A stretch of DNA of 64,000 bases, taken from Hymenopellis radicata (taxonomy: Eukaryota > Basidiomycota > Agaricomycetes > Agaricales > Physalacriaceae). Positions 10,522-20,248 of this stretch are shown piece by piece. Position 1 is the first letter of the stretch; every line of letters starts with the position of its first letter. Location of the stretch: positions 1 through 64,000 of the forward strand of contig JADNRX010000256.1 of assembly GCA_015501595.1 (NCBI GenBank). The letters are read 5' to 3'. The translations under genes and the position numbers were made by a program. The notes below the pieces were generated by a model. That model ran no database searches and was not told where the DNA came from. It was given only the letters and a program-made list of their open reading frames with translations.

Positions 10522-12149
10522 GTATGAGTATGAGTATGAGTTGGGGCTAACACTCCTGTAACTTTATAGTTCCAGTCGTGCTTCCGCGCTCGCGTGTCCC
10601 GGCCACACGCCCGCGGCCACCAAGCAATGTCACATTTGAGTGGGCACTCAAGTTGCCGTCGCCTGCATACACTGCGTGATGAGTGACGGACGACTACCAG
10701 ACCCCATGGCAGCCATCCCAATAAGCCGGATTGAATGTTTTTAAGACAAGGGCACAACTATCATCATAACTTGCCGAATCCCCGCAGAGCCAGAGCCGTA
10801 TAATCATCCGTGGCTCAACAGTGTCCTCATAACGAGCACACCAACATTCCGAGGACAACAGCGCCTATTTTCAAGAAGTAAATACAACCGCAGGATTGCG
10901 CGCCTTCGCTGGCCGCCTGCTCTGTCTTCGCCGCCTTGAAACAGAAGCCGCAGACCAAGGGAGACATTCCTCGTGCGGTTTAGACCCCAATCGTCCTCGT
11001 CAACGCCCGTGACAGCCCGCAGATGGCCTCCTATCAAGCTGGCCTCGTCGCTCCAGCAGCACACGACTCACAGACTGCCGCGGTCCTGGTGAGGAGTGCT
11101 ATCCTACTCGAGGTGGACTCTGACGCTCCCCCATTGCACCAGACAGACAACCCGCCAAGGCGACACCCACGCAGTTTTCCTGACGAGCAGCGGCGCTCTC
11201 GTCGAGGCGTACTGGTGCGACTGTCCCTCCGCCTTCATTGCAGACACACAACAAGCCAAGGTGACACCCACGCAGTCGTCCTGACGAGCAGCGGCGCTCT
11301 CGTCGAGGTGCACTGGTGCGATGATGATGGTGGTGGTGATTGAGGGAAGCATTGATGTAGGAGATCATAATGGCGCAGATGGATGTCAACGTGAGTGCAA
11401 CGCCACTCTCACGAAGCGAGTAAAGTCTTTTGTTAATGGCGGCACAGAGGTCGGATGATGTGAGGGGATTCGTGATTATTCCGTATATGAGCCATGGGAG
11501 TGCAAGTAAGGATACGGGAGGCAAGGTTGTTTCTGATGCGCTGTTGCCGATTGAGTATACAACTGGTACGGATTGGGAGGCGGCTGATTTTGAGCACTCG
11601 TATACTGAAGAGGTTAAAGCGACTGAGGTGACGGTGAAGTATGAAAACTTCAGCAGCTCATTTGACATAGAATCAACAAATTGCCAATGCTGCTCAAGAT
11701 CCTGTCCTTTGAAGCTCGCACGTTGAGTCGCTCGAGGAAACGTCTGGACCGGAGAATGCAGAAGATTACCCAAACATTTTGTCTGTCTACCTTCAAGCAT
11801 ATTCTTGTGGACAGTTGCTCAATCACTGACCACTAGAACATAAACCTTGTACATTCTGTCCCTCCCAGAGATCGCTGACACCTCAGGCCATCGCGAGACC
11901 TGGGAGATCCGGTGCGGATCTTGGGGAAACGTTTATGGAATCAACGGAATTAGGAGAAGTCAAAAACTTACCGTACATTAGCCAAAGATGTCCTTCCATC
12001 GAGCAGCACGAAACCTACTCAGACCTACTCGCATTAGTTTTGCGCGGTCGCGAAATCCAGTCAGTCGACTGTGGTACGATGACCTGCAAAGGATGATGAT
12101 CAGAGGGTCTAGCCAGTATGACTGGAAATGCATACCGCGGCAGCCCACC
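10522..12149. other. block A interior without recognisable gene
   Basis: It starts with a gagtat microrepeat (10522-10540). The minus-strand frame 11099-11800 (233 codons) includes a run of six His codons produced by a gatgatgatggtggtggt microsatellite and shows no domain. A roughly 101-bp tandem duplication lies at about 11115-11325. The rest is unassigned; it may be further captured host sequence. Confidence 0.4.
11115..11325. repeat. two-copy tandem duplication, unit about 101 bp
   Basis: Two diverged copies each contain gagcagcggcgctctcgtcg followed by aggcgtactggtgcgac or aggtgcactggtgcgat. The same pair occurs in the inverted copy at about 35780-35990. Confidence 0.75.
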
Positions 12150-12507
12150 GGCTACGTGTCAGTTCCTTCTCAAGTAACCGAACATTGTATATATTCGCTT
12201 TGAACGCCATCGAGAAAGTCGCCACAAGTGGAACAACACCAATGAAAGCGTCCACGACGATGTAGAAAAGCTTCAGGAGGTCATATAGCTATAAATAATA
12301 CCAGAGGAAAGACGAGCGTACCATCAATCCGACGACATACCATGGTAAGCTGAAAAGCCTGCTCCGGAGAACTTGGTAGAGAGCGAGATACAAACAGAAG
12401 GCGTCTCCAACGGCAGGAAGAGCTACGCCGATTACAGAGTCCAATTGCATTTCTTGGGGTAGTGATGCCAGAAAGGGAAACATTGGGATAAGCCATATAA
12501 GATGCAT
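12150..12507 (-). pseudogene. DUF4112-domain membrane protein fragment, copy in block A
   Basis: The minus strand encodes SVIGVALPAVGDAFCLYLA, LYQVLRSRLFSLPWYVV, a likely 33-nt gap or intron, then VVDAFIGVVPLVGDFLDG. The twin pattern (D)xxIGxxPxVGD is diagnostic for DUF4112, a short two-helix membrane domain of unknown function that is common in fungi and bacteria. After DFLDG the family sequence (FKANIYNVRLLE) continues in the neighbouring frame, so there is a one-base frameshift. No start, no clear full N-terminus and no downstream tail are present: it is a gene piece carried within block A. Confidence 0.72.
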
Positions 12508-12959
12508 CTAGGAGGAATGCAACTGTTCGGACTACGAGAAGATAACATCTTGGATCAAGAAACGACGACGTTGCAGAGTCCTCTTACTGTGGTTGTAGAT
12601 ATTCTGCGCCTACGGGGATAGGCTTGAGGAGTTGACTCGTAGAGTGGGTGTTCGACTTGCTTCGAGAGGCATTTTCGCTGTACGTCTTCAGCAGCGGAGA
12701 GAACCCAGAGAACATCGTACTCACGTCACCTATATTTACACGTCCACTGCGCTTGAAAATTCGAAGAGCTCATCTTATCGTCACGGAGAGAAGTAATTGC
12801 CAATGTCTCAAAATGGACCCCAGCGTCAGCGTCACGTGCCCCCGATCGTGTTTCTTTGTCCTTGCCTTCCCCCTTCATGTTGGCCACTTTTACGTGCATT
12901 TCGGGAACATCACACACGTCGGACTGATTGCACATACTTGGTCATCCAAAAGTCAGCTC

Positions 12960-13650
12960 TTAACACTCATGGGAATTCGCCGCGGCCCGCGGCGCTTGAA
13001 CAATTCCCACAGATCGTCAGAAAGGCAGAAGTGGACGTACGTAACTCTTCTCAAGTCGTTGGCTCGTTCCTGCTCATCTGGATATGAATTCAGTTCCTTG
13101 ACTGTGTTAATGGGTAGGTCTACTCGATTCCCTATGCTTTGAACAGAATTTCAAATATTTCCAGACACTCCTACAATGTCATCCTTGCGTTCAAGGACAA
13201 CAAGTGGGAAATTCTTACTTTTGAGAAGCTTCCCGAGGGCGTGCAACCCCAGATTTCGGTCGAAGAACTCGTAGCGTGTGAAGCGATTGTCAAGGCCGAC
13301 GCCAGAGTTCAGCAGCTTGCCAAGGATGTTTGGCAGTCAACGCGACTGCATGTTGCGGATCTTGGGACTCAGGTTCTATTATAGGCATCCTTCCCGAACA
13401 AATCTATTGTGATGGTGGTCTATCGGATACGACGACCGGTTCCCGAAGAGCCAACGTATCCAACATGTACATGTGTACAAGCACTGGTTTTTGCCCGTTT
13501 CAGCGAGCATGAGAATTTGTACGCGCATCCTATGGTAGGTTCACCCTTTGAAAGTGAGATCTCGAATGGCCAACGATTCCTAGGATTTCGTTCCTGTCAT
13601 CGACGCGAACGCCGACGAAGTAATTCACATCGGTATGCTTGAGCTTCCAA
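12960..13650 (+). pseudogene. copper amine oxidase N-terminal exons, copy in block A
   Basis: Four or more exons of a copper-containing amine oxidase are recognisable: ALEQFPQIVRKAEVDV at about 12985-13040; HSYNVILAFKDNKWEILTFE and LPEGVQPQISVEELVACEAI at about 13163-13325; LPEQIYCDG near 13392; and HENLYAHPM, a 48-nt intron, then DFVPVIDANADEVIHI up to about 13634. This is the N2/N3 region; the catalytic Tyr (TPQ) and His ligands lie much further downstream in the enzyme and are absent. A missing G near 13415 shifts the frame after YCDG; block A' keeps the intact frame there. It is a captured or stranded host-gene fragment. Confidence 0.82.
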
Positions 13651-13669
13651 CTACGTTCCACGAGCGTCT

Positions 13670-15138
13670 AACTGAGTAGTTTATATGTCGCTGGGGCTGT
13701 GTACCTCGCCGACAAGAAGACCATGGCACCGATTTCCTTGACATCCGCGGGAATGATTGCTATCGTGTTACGTTGTCGGCGCTAGCGCGGAGTAGATCAG
13801 ATATTGCACGTAAACGATGCCATAACATACCTTGCTTCCTCCTTGATCTCGCCGGCACGAGCAGCGGAGAGAGTTGCTGGACTCTCCACATCATCAAACT
13901 CCCCGACGACTTCTCCAAGCGAGGTTGTGGATGCTGCTGCCTCGGTTTGGTAGCGATTAATCGTCTTTTTTCCAATCCGGGGAGAGGCCTCCTTGTTCGT
14001 TCTTCTTGGATCGCTTTTTTTGCCTGAAAACACAAGTAAGTAGGGCACAAACGAAGGTAAAATATACAAACTGATCATTGTCTTCAGGCTGGGCGTCCTT
14101 TCGCTTGTTTCCCGTAACCGTCTTTGCCGGCGCCTTTGCTGGCGCAGCTCGTGCTGCTTCGATTTACCGGCGAGTCGACGATTTTGCAACCTAGAGGTAA
14201 GTTAGAGTATTCTTGATGCAAAATGTGGCTCACCTTCTTGGCAAGCGATTTCTCCTTCCTTTTCTTGCCCGCCTCGCCCTTTGCCTTCATAGCGTCCTGG
14301 GCCTCCTTCCACGCCAAATACTTGTAATATTCTTCTTTCTCGGCAGGCGTCATTCTGTGGGTATAATGGGTGCCGCGGCGGTGGTCCTCTTCCTCTTCTT
14401 GGGCCGTTCCTAGGCTTCGCTGGCCACGACATCGTCTGCCAGTGGATCCTCCTCCTCGTCGCTTGCCTCCTCGTTGTCTTCATAGACGTCGGAGTCCTCC
14501 GAGTCGTACTTGGGATTAAGAGGCCCCGACGAGTCATCATCATTGCCCACGGCGACATGGGGGTCATCGTTAGGCTCAGAGTCATCATCACGAAAGGCGC
14601 TCTCACCGTACATGCTGCCCTCCGACTCTGTCTCTGGTGGAAGATGAGGAAGAAGACCAAAATCACTGTCACCCCCCTCCATATCGACATCCGCATCCTG
14701 CTCTATCTCAGCGTCGAAATCCTTGACATCATCCATGCCGGTGAAGAAGTTGTCCTCTGGTGACTCGGGGGAACGTGCAGTCATGGCAGCCGCTACGGGG
14801 TCTGGAGAAGCGGCGGATGGTTGCTGTGGAGGTGCAGTAGGCAAAGTCGCGGCAGTCGACTGAATAGATGGAACGACATTAGCTTCGAGCAAATCGGGTC
14901 GAAGAGACTCATTGATTTTATTCGCGACGGACTGCTTATCCTGTGCCCGTGCTATTCGTCGTCGCGACTCGGACTGAGCTGCCTTGGTAGCAGTTTTTTC
15001 ATCCTTCTGACGCTGCCTCTCCTGCTGTTCGGCCTCCGCCTTTTCCCGTTTGGCGTCCTCAATCTCTTTCCGAGTATGCTTCATTAAGGACGGATCAATG
15101 TGGACGGTGGCGCCGCGCGTCGCATAGTGCTTAGACAT
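13670..15138 (-). pseudogene. Plavaka-associated second ORF, dead copy in block A
   Basis: The start ATG at 15138 (MSKHYATRGATVHIDPSLM) lies about 150 bp from, and divergent to, the Plavaka transposase start. The protein has a charged coiled-coil-like stretch (KEIEDAKREKAEAEQQERQ), a Pro/Ala linker and a very acidic region (DEEEDPLADD). It is followed, after stops and introns, by a Lys-rich part (EKEEYYKYLAWKEAQDAM, AARAAPAKAPAKTVTGNK), then GGLSPDWKKTINRYQTEAAA and a short tail ending at 13670. I recall similar proteins beside Plavaka elements but know no function. It is dead: a TAG after ASEA, a TAA after SSTRR, plus two one-base frameshifts (near 13970 and 13845) not present in block A'. 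Confidence 0.6.
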
Positions 15139-15286
15139 CGCGCCGGGCGGTGAGGGATGGAAGGGAAGTTGGTTGAAAATTGCGCAATACCGGCTTGATT
15201 CTGCAAGCATAATCCCGACGATTTTCAAACCGGCTCTTTACTGATTCGTTGCATAGCCCCTGTTCGTATCTCTCTCCATCGCCACC

Positions 15287-16024
15287 ATGAGCGCTCGTCG
15301 ACGTCGCACTCTTGGTACTATTTCCTGCACTTTTGCGGGATGCGAAAGGATGTTCCACAATCAGAGTGGTCTCACTCAACACGTCAATTCGAAGCACTAC
15401 ACCATTGAGCAACCACTTCCGTCACCCCCCGCAGCCAACGATAACCCGTATGACTTTGATAATGGTCCTGGTTTCAGTCCTCCTCCCTCTCGTGATCCCA
15501 CACCTTCCCCTCCTCATTCGACGCCACCTTCACCCAACCGTGAACCATCTCCTGACGCGGATCGTGCAGAAGATCGGCGTCGTCAGGTCTTTGGCACCAA
15601 ACATTATCACCCTCATCTCACCGGTGATCCTTGTGATAAGGACGGCAATCCTCTTCCACCTGACACTCCGCCTCTGCCACCATCACCTCCACCCGCCACT
15701 GCTTGGGCTCCCTTTGACGATGAGATCCAATTCCGGGTATCCGAGTTCCTCTTTCGCAAGGTTGAAATGTCGCAGGGCGATATCGACCACCTTATGGAGC
15801 TATGGGATCTATCAATGCAGCACCATGGAGGCTGCGCACCGTTTCGGGACCACGACAAGATGTACTTATGCGGGCATTGATGAGATTCCTCTGGGCAGTG
15901 CTTCGTTGCTCCTCCACCACCTGGTCTCCCCGCAAATGCCCCGGAGTGGAAGAAACAGTCGTACCAGATCTGGTACCTCAACCCACAGGTCGCCGTCAGT
16001 TCGACCGACGCTGCAGTATCTACT
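15287..16024 (+). pseudogene. Plavaka-type transposase, N-terminal part (block A side)
   Basis: ATG at 15287 opens with a C2H2-type zinc finger (CTFAGCERMFHNQSGLTQHV plus SKH), then a Pro-rich linker, then HYHPHLTGDPCDKDGNPLP, DDEIQFRVSEFLFRK and SQGDIDHLMELWDLSM. This is the N-terminal signature of Plavaka (CACTA-like) transposases of Agaricomycetes, whose full proteins are roughly a thousand residues. After about residue 197 the frame is lost; family-like DEIPLGS and YQIWYLNPQVAVSSTD can still be read in other frames up to about 16020, where similarity ends. The catalytic core is absent. Block A' shares only the part up to 15575. Confidence 0.8.
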
Positions 16025-16056
16025 AATCTACTAATCTACTAAGAATCTACTAAGAA
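16017..16056. repeat. tctactaa microsatellite
   Basis: Imperfect repeats of tctactaa, directly after the point where Plavaka similarity ends. Confidence 0.8.
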
Positions 16057-16339
16057 AGAGACATCGGGGCCGGGTAGTAGCACTGCCACAATTAAAGGGT
16101 CCTCTATTTACCTAAGCAACTCCCATGCGTGAAACCGGCTTTCCTCCTGAGCCGTGGGTCGTGGGACTTTCCCGGCCATCTCCGCGCAAACACGTATTTC
16201 TACTCACCATCTGCCCCGTTAACCACTGGCTCTTTGCTGTATCTGTTTTGCCCAATTATTAGTAGGTCATTGATCTAATACATAGATACAAGATGCCTGG
16301 GAAATTCCTTTGCTGAGTGCTATATTTAAGCAGAGTGTA

Positions 16340-16719
16340 GGGCTCCGCACCGTTCCGTATACGGTTACGGCCGTAAGCAGTACAGTATATATGGGTGCAG
16401 AGTCCGGAGGCCTTACGGTACGGTGGGTTTTAGCACCCATACAAGCCGTACTTATACGGGTGGTCGTTTGTTGTGACCTCTCAATTGGACCCGAGAACTG
16501 CGCTGGGGGGATTAATGCATCTGAGTGTCTACTACTGTCTGCATCGAAGACTGTCAGGTTGCTACAAGTCCTCCCTGGCAAGTTATAAGGCACCCATAAC
16601 AAAGCCGTACCGTAAAGAGCATGCCAAAGTGCCCTTACAGTATGGTTATGGGAACCGTAAAAGCCATACCCGTAAACCGTACCATACCAATGATACCATA
16701 CGGTTACGGTGTGGAGCCT
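16340..16719. mobile_element. TIR-bearing non-autonomous element with ccgta/tacgg iterons
   Basis: The left end gggctccgcaccgt (16340-16353) pairs with the right end acggtgtggagcct (16706-16719) as imperfect terminal inverted repeats (12 of 14). The interior is packed with ccgta, tacggt and gtaccgta motifs in both orientations near both ends, as expected for subterminal transposase-binding repeats. No coding potential was seen. No convincing target-site duplication was found. Confidence 0.55.
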
Positions 16720-17978
16720 CTTAGTAGTGTTGCGCGCCATTCTGCAGCTCAGAATTTGAGCACAGACACACCTGCAGTAGCGTTTGGCACAGCCCGTATT
16801 CGCCACGGCTACGCCACAATGTGCATTCTTAAACTTCCGATATGAATATTTTATTAAGGAAAACTGACAAAGAACTTAGAATACCTGAGTACCTCAAAAT
16901 GAAACAGTTTAAAGAGCAAATATGATTTAGGTATAATTCAAGGGGGTTTGGGGCGCAGCCCCAACAAGCTGGAAGAAATGCCGCAGTCAGTGGCCGAGCC
17001 TGCGAGGCCACCTGGAAGGCAGGTTCTGTAAGCTTGTCAGTGCATAACCTACAAGGTCAAGCCAGAATGGCAGATCACGACGAGGCATCTCAAACAACAA
17101 GGATGAGGGTAAGATGAACGCATTTGGGAAGATCGATGAAAACATACTCAGAAAGGAATACCTCGAACGACGAGGACAGGCCATGGAGCAATAATGGCGA
17201 CTAGTTGTCGTCTGGTCGGCTGTTCGCTGTTAGTGTTCTCTTGATCAGAGTCCTACGCACCTATGTCCTCGATAGGTCTTCATGGACAGTCGACGTCGTA
17301 CGCGCGCATTGCTGCTTAATGTCGCCACTACGAGGACTGACGCGGACTCGTCTCCCTTCGAGGACAGGTCAACGGACCCGTATCGGTTCAATCACCGGTG
17401 GCATTGTTCGGCTGAACCAGAATGAGGACGATACTAGTCAACTGTCGCTCTGTGACGGAAGACAGCGAGCGAGCAATCGCGAATTCGATACGGACCAAAG
17501 GCGTCAGCGGGCAGTCATATGCGAATGCGGATGGGCTGGAAGCATAATGTTAAAGCGTGGGGGACTTTGAAAACAAAGACAACAATGGAATGGGCCGAAT
17601 GGCAAATCCTGCTGAGTCGAGGAGGGAACGGGCTGGGCAAGGAGGACTTGGAAGCGGGCGCAACTAGGACGGCATGAACACTGATACGTAGTATGACCAA
17701 CAAATATGAGAAATTGCTCAATCAGCGTTTGGTTAAATGTACTGAAAACATAGCGTGATACGGGGAAGACGGCGCAGACGCCACATCATGGCAAAGCTCA
17801 TCCCAATACGGTACGAAGCGGAAACGCCGCGTGATGGCATCAACCATATGCACTTCTGCCGCCCCGTTCCCGCCCCCGTTCCTCCCGCTCTTCTGATTAA
17901 AGTCAGAAGTGAGGTTGTAGTCTATGGAAGTGGCCGCTTGCTTGTGGAAAGTAAAGTTTACTTTACCAAAGTAAATCC
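16720..17978. other. intergenic, no gene recognised
   Basis: It contains a perfect 7-bp hairpin (ttggggc-gca-gccccaa, 16948-16964). Short frames such as 17205-17570 show no family pattern. Confidence 0.4.
16948..16964. repeat. small perfect hairpin
   Basis: A 7-bp stem with a 3-nt loop, ttggggcgcagccccaa. Such hairpins are common at or near fungal transposon ends; no neighbouring element end was identified. Confidence 0.5.
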
Positions 17979-19136
17979 TTTTGGTGGTAATCCTGGGGAA
18001 TAATCCAAGCCGTCGCGCTTCTGACTTCTGACTTTTTCAGCAGTTTCGTCTGGCTTTCCCGTTACCTGTCTGGCTTTTCCAATTTGCATCTGGCTTTAGA
18101 ATGTTGTGTCTGGCTTCCCAAAATGTGTGTCTGGCTACCGGTGTAGGTGTCTGGCTTTTATCTTCTGGAATATCCCGATGTTCCCAATTGGGTATCCCCG
18201 CCTCCCGTACATCCGTATTCCCACCGCGCACTCTCCTCTTCTTCCCGTGCACCTTGTGTGCAAGCCATGGGTAACCATCACTGTAAATACGATCCAGATA
18301 GCACCCATTTGATGGTGACACTGTCACTGACACCTTCACCTTCCCTTAGGCCGCCACAGTCCACCTGCCTTCATCGTGCTCTTGTTATCCTGTTCGTGCC
18401 TCTCGTGTTGTCTTTTCAAAGGAGATTATACCCAAGATTGCTGAGTGCTTGCGAGACCGCCGGTTGCGTGGACCATGGCCCCAATTGAACTGAAGAATGG
18501 TTTTCTGCTGGGCGTTGTGTCCCAGAAGTGTGATGGCCATAGACAGATGGAGCCAGCAACTCAGTCTCTAGTAGCGTGACAGACTCTAGTAGGATTCATT
18601 AGAATGAGAGAAGTGTCTTTGAAGCAAAGTGTTCCTTCTATTGTCCAAAACGCCCCTGCCGCAGATGGACGGCATGAGAGGGCGGATCATGACCGGCAAA
18701 TCCAAGTCGAGACTGTCCCAGCCTCGCATGACATCCCAACCTTCCATGTAGCACACAATTAGCTTGGTGGGACTTGAGTAGGAGAAACAACAGTCTCTTC
18801 ATCTCAAGGATGTCTATGGAGACTGCCGGTTGGGTGGACCATCGCCCCAATCAAACTGAAGAATGCAGATCCTCCTCCTCCTGAGTCTATCAGAACCTTC
18901 ATTCTATGTCTCGCACGGCCTACGAACACTGTCGTCCGACCACGCTCAAAACTGGCATCCTCATGTAGGCATTGAAGAAATTATTGTTGTTCTGAACAGT
19001 CTCCATGTCATCTGCCTTGTATCTTGAAGCAAGCGAAGGTCGTTGAACGAAACAGTGTTCATTCAGTTGAAAGAAACATGAGTAGCACAGGTACAGTATC
19101 TTAAAAACGGGCGGTAAGAAGGACTGAAAAGGAAAA
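17979..19136 (+). repeat. 1.2-kb tandem duplication, copy 1
   Basis: It matches 20249-21445 in the same orientation, from tttggtggtaatcctggg to ctgaaaaggaaa, with scattered substitutions and small indels (by eye about 90 percent identical or more). It starts with a ctggcttt repeat cluster. It contains an internal diverged repeat (about 18450-18500 and 18815-18865, both with gaccgccggttg or gactgccggttg). On the minus strand a short conserved-looking frame reads DMETVQNNNNFFNAYMRM; no family recognised. Confidence 0.85.
18037..18165. repeat. ctggcttt repeat cluster 1
   Basis: The octamer ctggcttt or ctggcttc recurs at about 20-bp spacing (gtctggctttcccg, tgtctggcttttcc, catctggctttaga and so on). 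Confidence 0.8.
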
Positions 19137-19949
19137 TGCCTCCACCAAACCATATCCAAGCGCGCGTTGAAATGGCCTATGTCTACCGCAACATGAATAT
19201 ATTGCGCGAAGAGGAGAATGGAAACGAACCTCATCGAACGACGAAGTGCGGAGTGCTCGGCTGGAGAACGATGACACAGATGGCCGGGGTGTTTAGTGGA
19301 TGTAGGCGAGCACCAGCGCGCTCAAGCACGTTGGGAACCAGATAGACATGAAGGTCGTGGTCGGCCACATGTGAAGCAGATCCAACATGAATGAGGTGAG
19401 GGTGTGGCATGCACATAGTGATGGGTGTCTTGAAAGCTCTTCTTGGCCTCCAGCTCGCGTCGACGCCCGTGGACACAGTCCTGAAATAACTAAATCAGCG
19501 GAGAGCTATAACAGCATGATACATACATACTGCAGAGAACGGTCATAACACACACCACCCACACCCTTCCCTCAAACGTCGAGTAGCATCTACTATACTG
19601 AATGTGTCGGACAAATGATGATGTGAGAAGAAGGCAGTGTCAACTCAGTGTTCCTGGAAGGTACGGGAGACATAACGCGCAGGATTGACAGCTTCATCGT
19701 CGTCTCCCCCGAGTTGCCGCAGCATGGGCGCGACAGCTAGAGGCATCCGTAGAGTAATTACATTTTGAGGATGACCATCAAGGTGTATGTGCCTTGGGAA
19801 GAGGGCGAAGGCGCCTACATCTGCGAGGAGATGAGTGCTGTAGGAAGACAAGCCTACGACCTCAGATCGGCCTGTCGGCTGGTATGTCTATAAGAGGAAG
19901 GTGACAAAAATGAGCGGCCCGCCGCCCGCCCTGCCCAGAACAAAAACCC
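19137..19949. other. spacer between the tandem copies, no gene recognised
   Basis: Only short frames are present, none with a recognisable family. Confidence 0.4.
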
Positions 19950-20090
19950 CCAAAGCCATACAACAACTTCAGAAAGCCAGAGAAAGATTCAGAAAGCCAA
20001 ATGCTACTGCTCAAAGCCAGAGGCGAAATGAAAAAGCCAGACACAAAGCGGAAAAGCCGGATGGGATTGTACAAAGCCAAACAGAATGAA
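19950..20090. repeat. aaagccag repeat cluster (reverse orientation of ctggcttt)
   Basis: Seven or so aaagccag/aaagccgg motifs at about 15-25-bp spacing, in inverted orientation to the cluster at 20285-20455. About 195 bp of unrelated sequence lies between the two clusters. Confidence 0.8.
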
Positions 20091-20248
20091 GGAAAGTGAG
20101 GAGAGAGACACCACTAAAAAGCGCAAAAGCCGTCAAATTGGATTTTTCCCCACTATACCGCCCATAAATCCTCACTTTCTGAGACCAAGAACTCACTTTG
20201 AGAAAAGTAGCCTTCCACTTGTTGAGGCACCCTCTTACTTGTCAAAAG

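Larger units (their letters stand above)
10477..15575 (+). repeat. duplicated block A (inverted copy at 31530-36628)
   Basis: The block is about 5.1 kb and matches the reverse complement of 31530-36628 almost base for base. Boundaries are visible as abrupt loss of similarity: left at atat (10477-10480), right after gcagaagatc (15575). Most differences I could find are single-base changes in homopolymers (near 10623, 13415, 13845, 13970 and 15427), plus two transitions in the last 25 bp at the left edge. It contains DUF4112 and copper amine oxidase fragments, a dead Plavaka-associated ORF and the start of a Plavaka transposase gene. Confidence 0.92.

Noticed and set aside
11099..11800. 233-codon frame with a polyhistidine run
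   Set aside because: The His run comes from a gatgatggtggt microsatellite on the other strand, and no domain is visible; its presence in both copies only reflects the recent duplication.
13797..14189. 130-codon frame with Lys/Arg-rich text as a separate gene
   Set aside because: It is a patchwork of exons and introns of the Plavaka-associated second ORF read in a shifted frame.
16267..16845. Open frames across the ccgta-rich element as genes
   Set aside because: They follow the internal iterons of a non-coding inverted-repeat element and show no protein family pattern.
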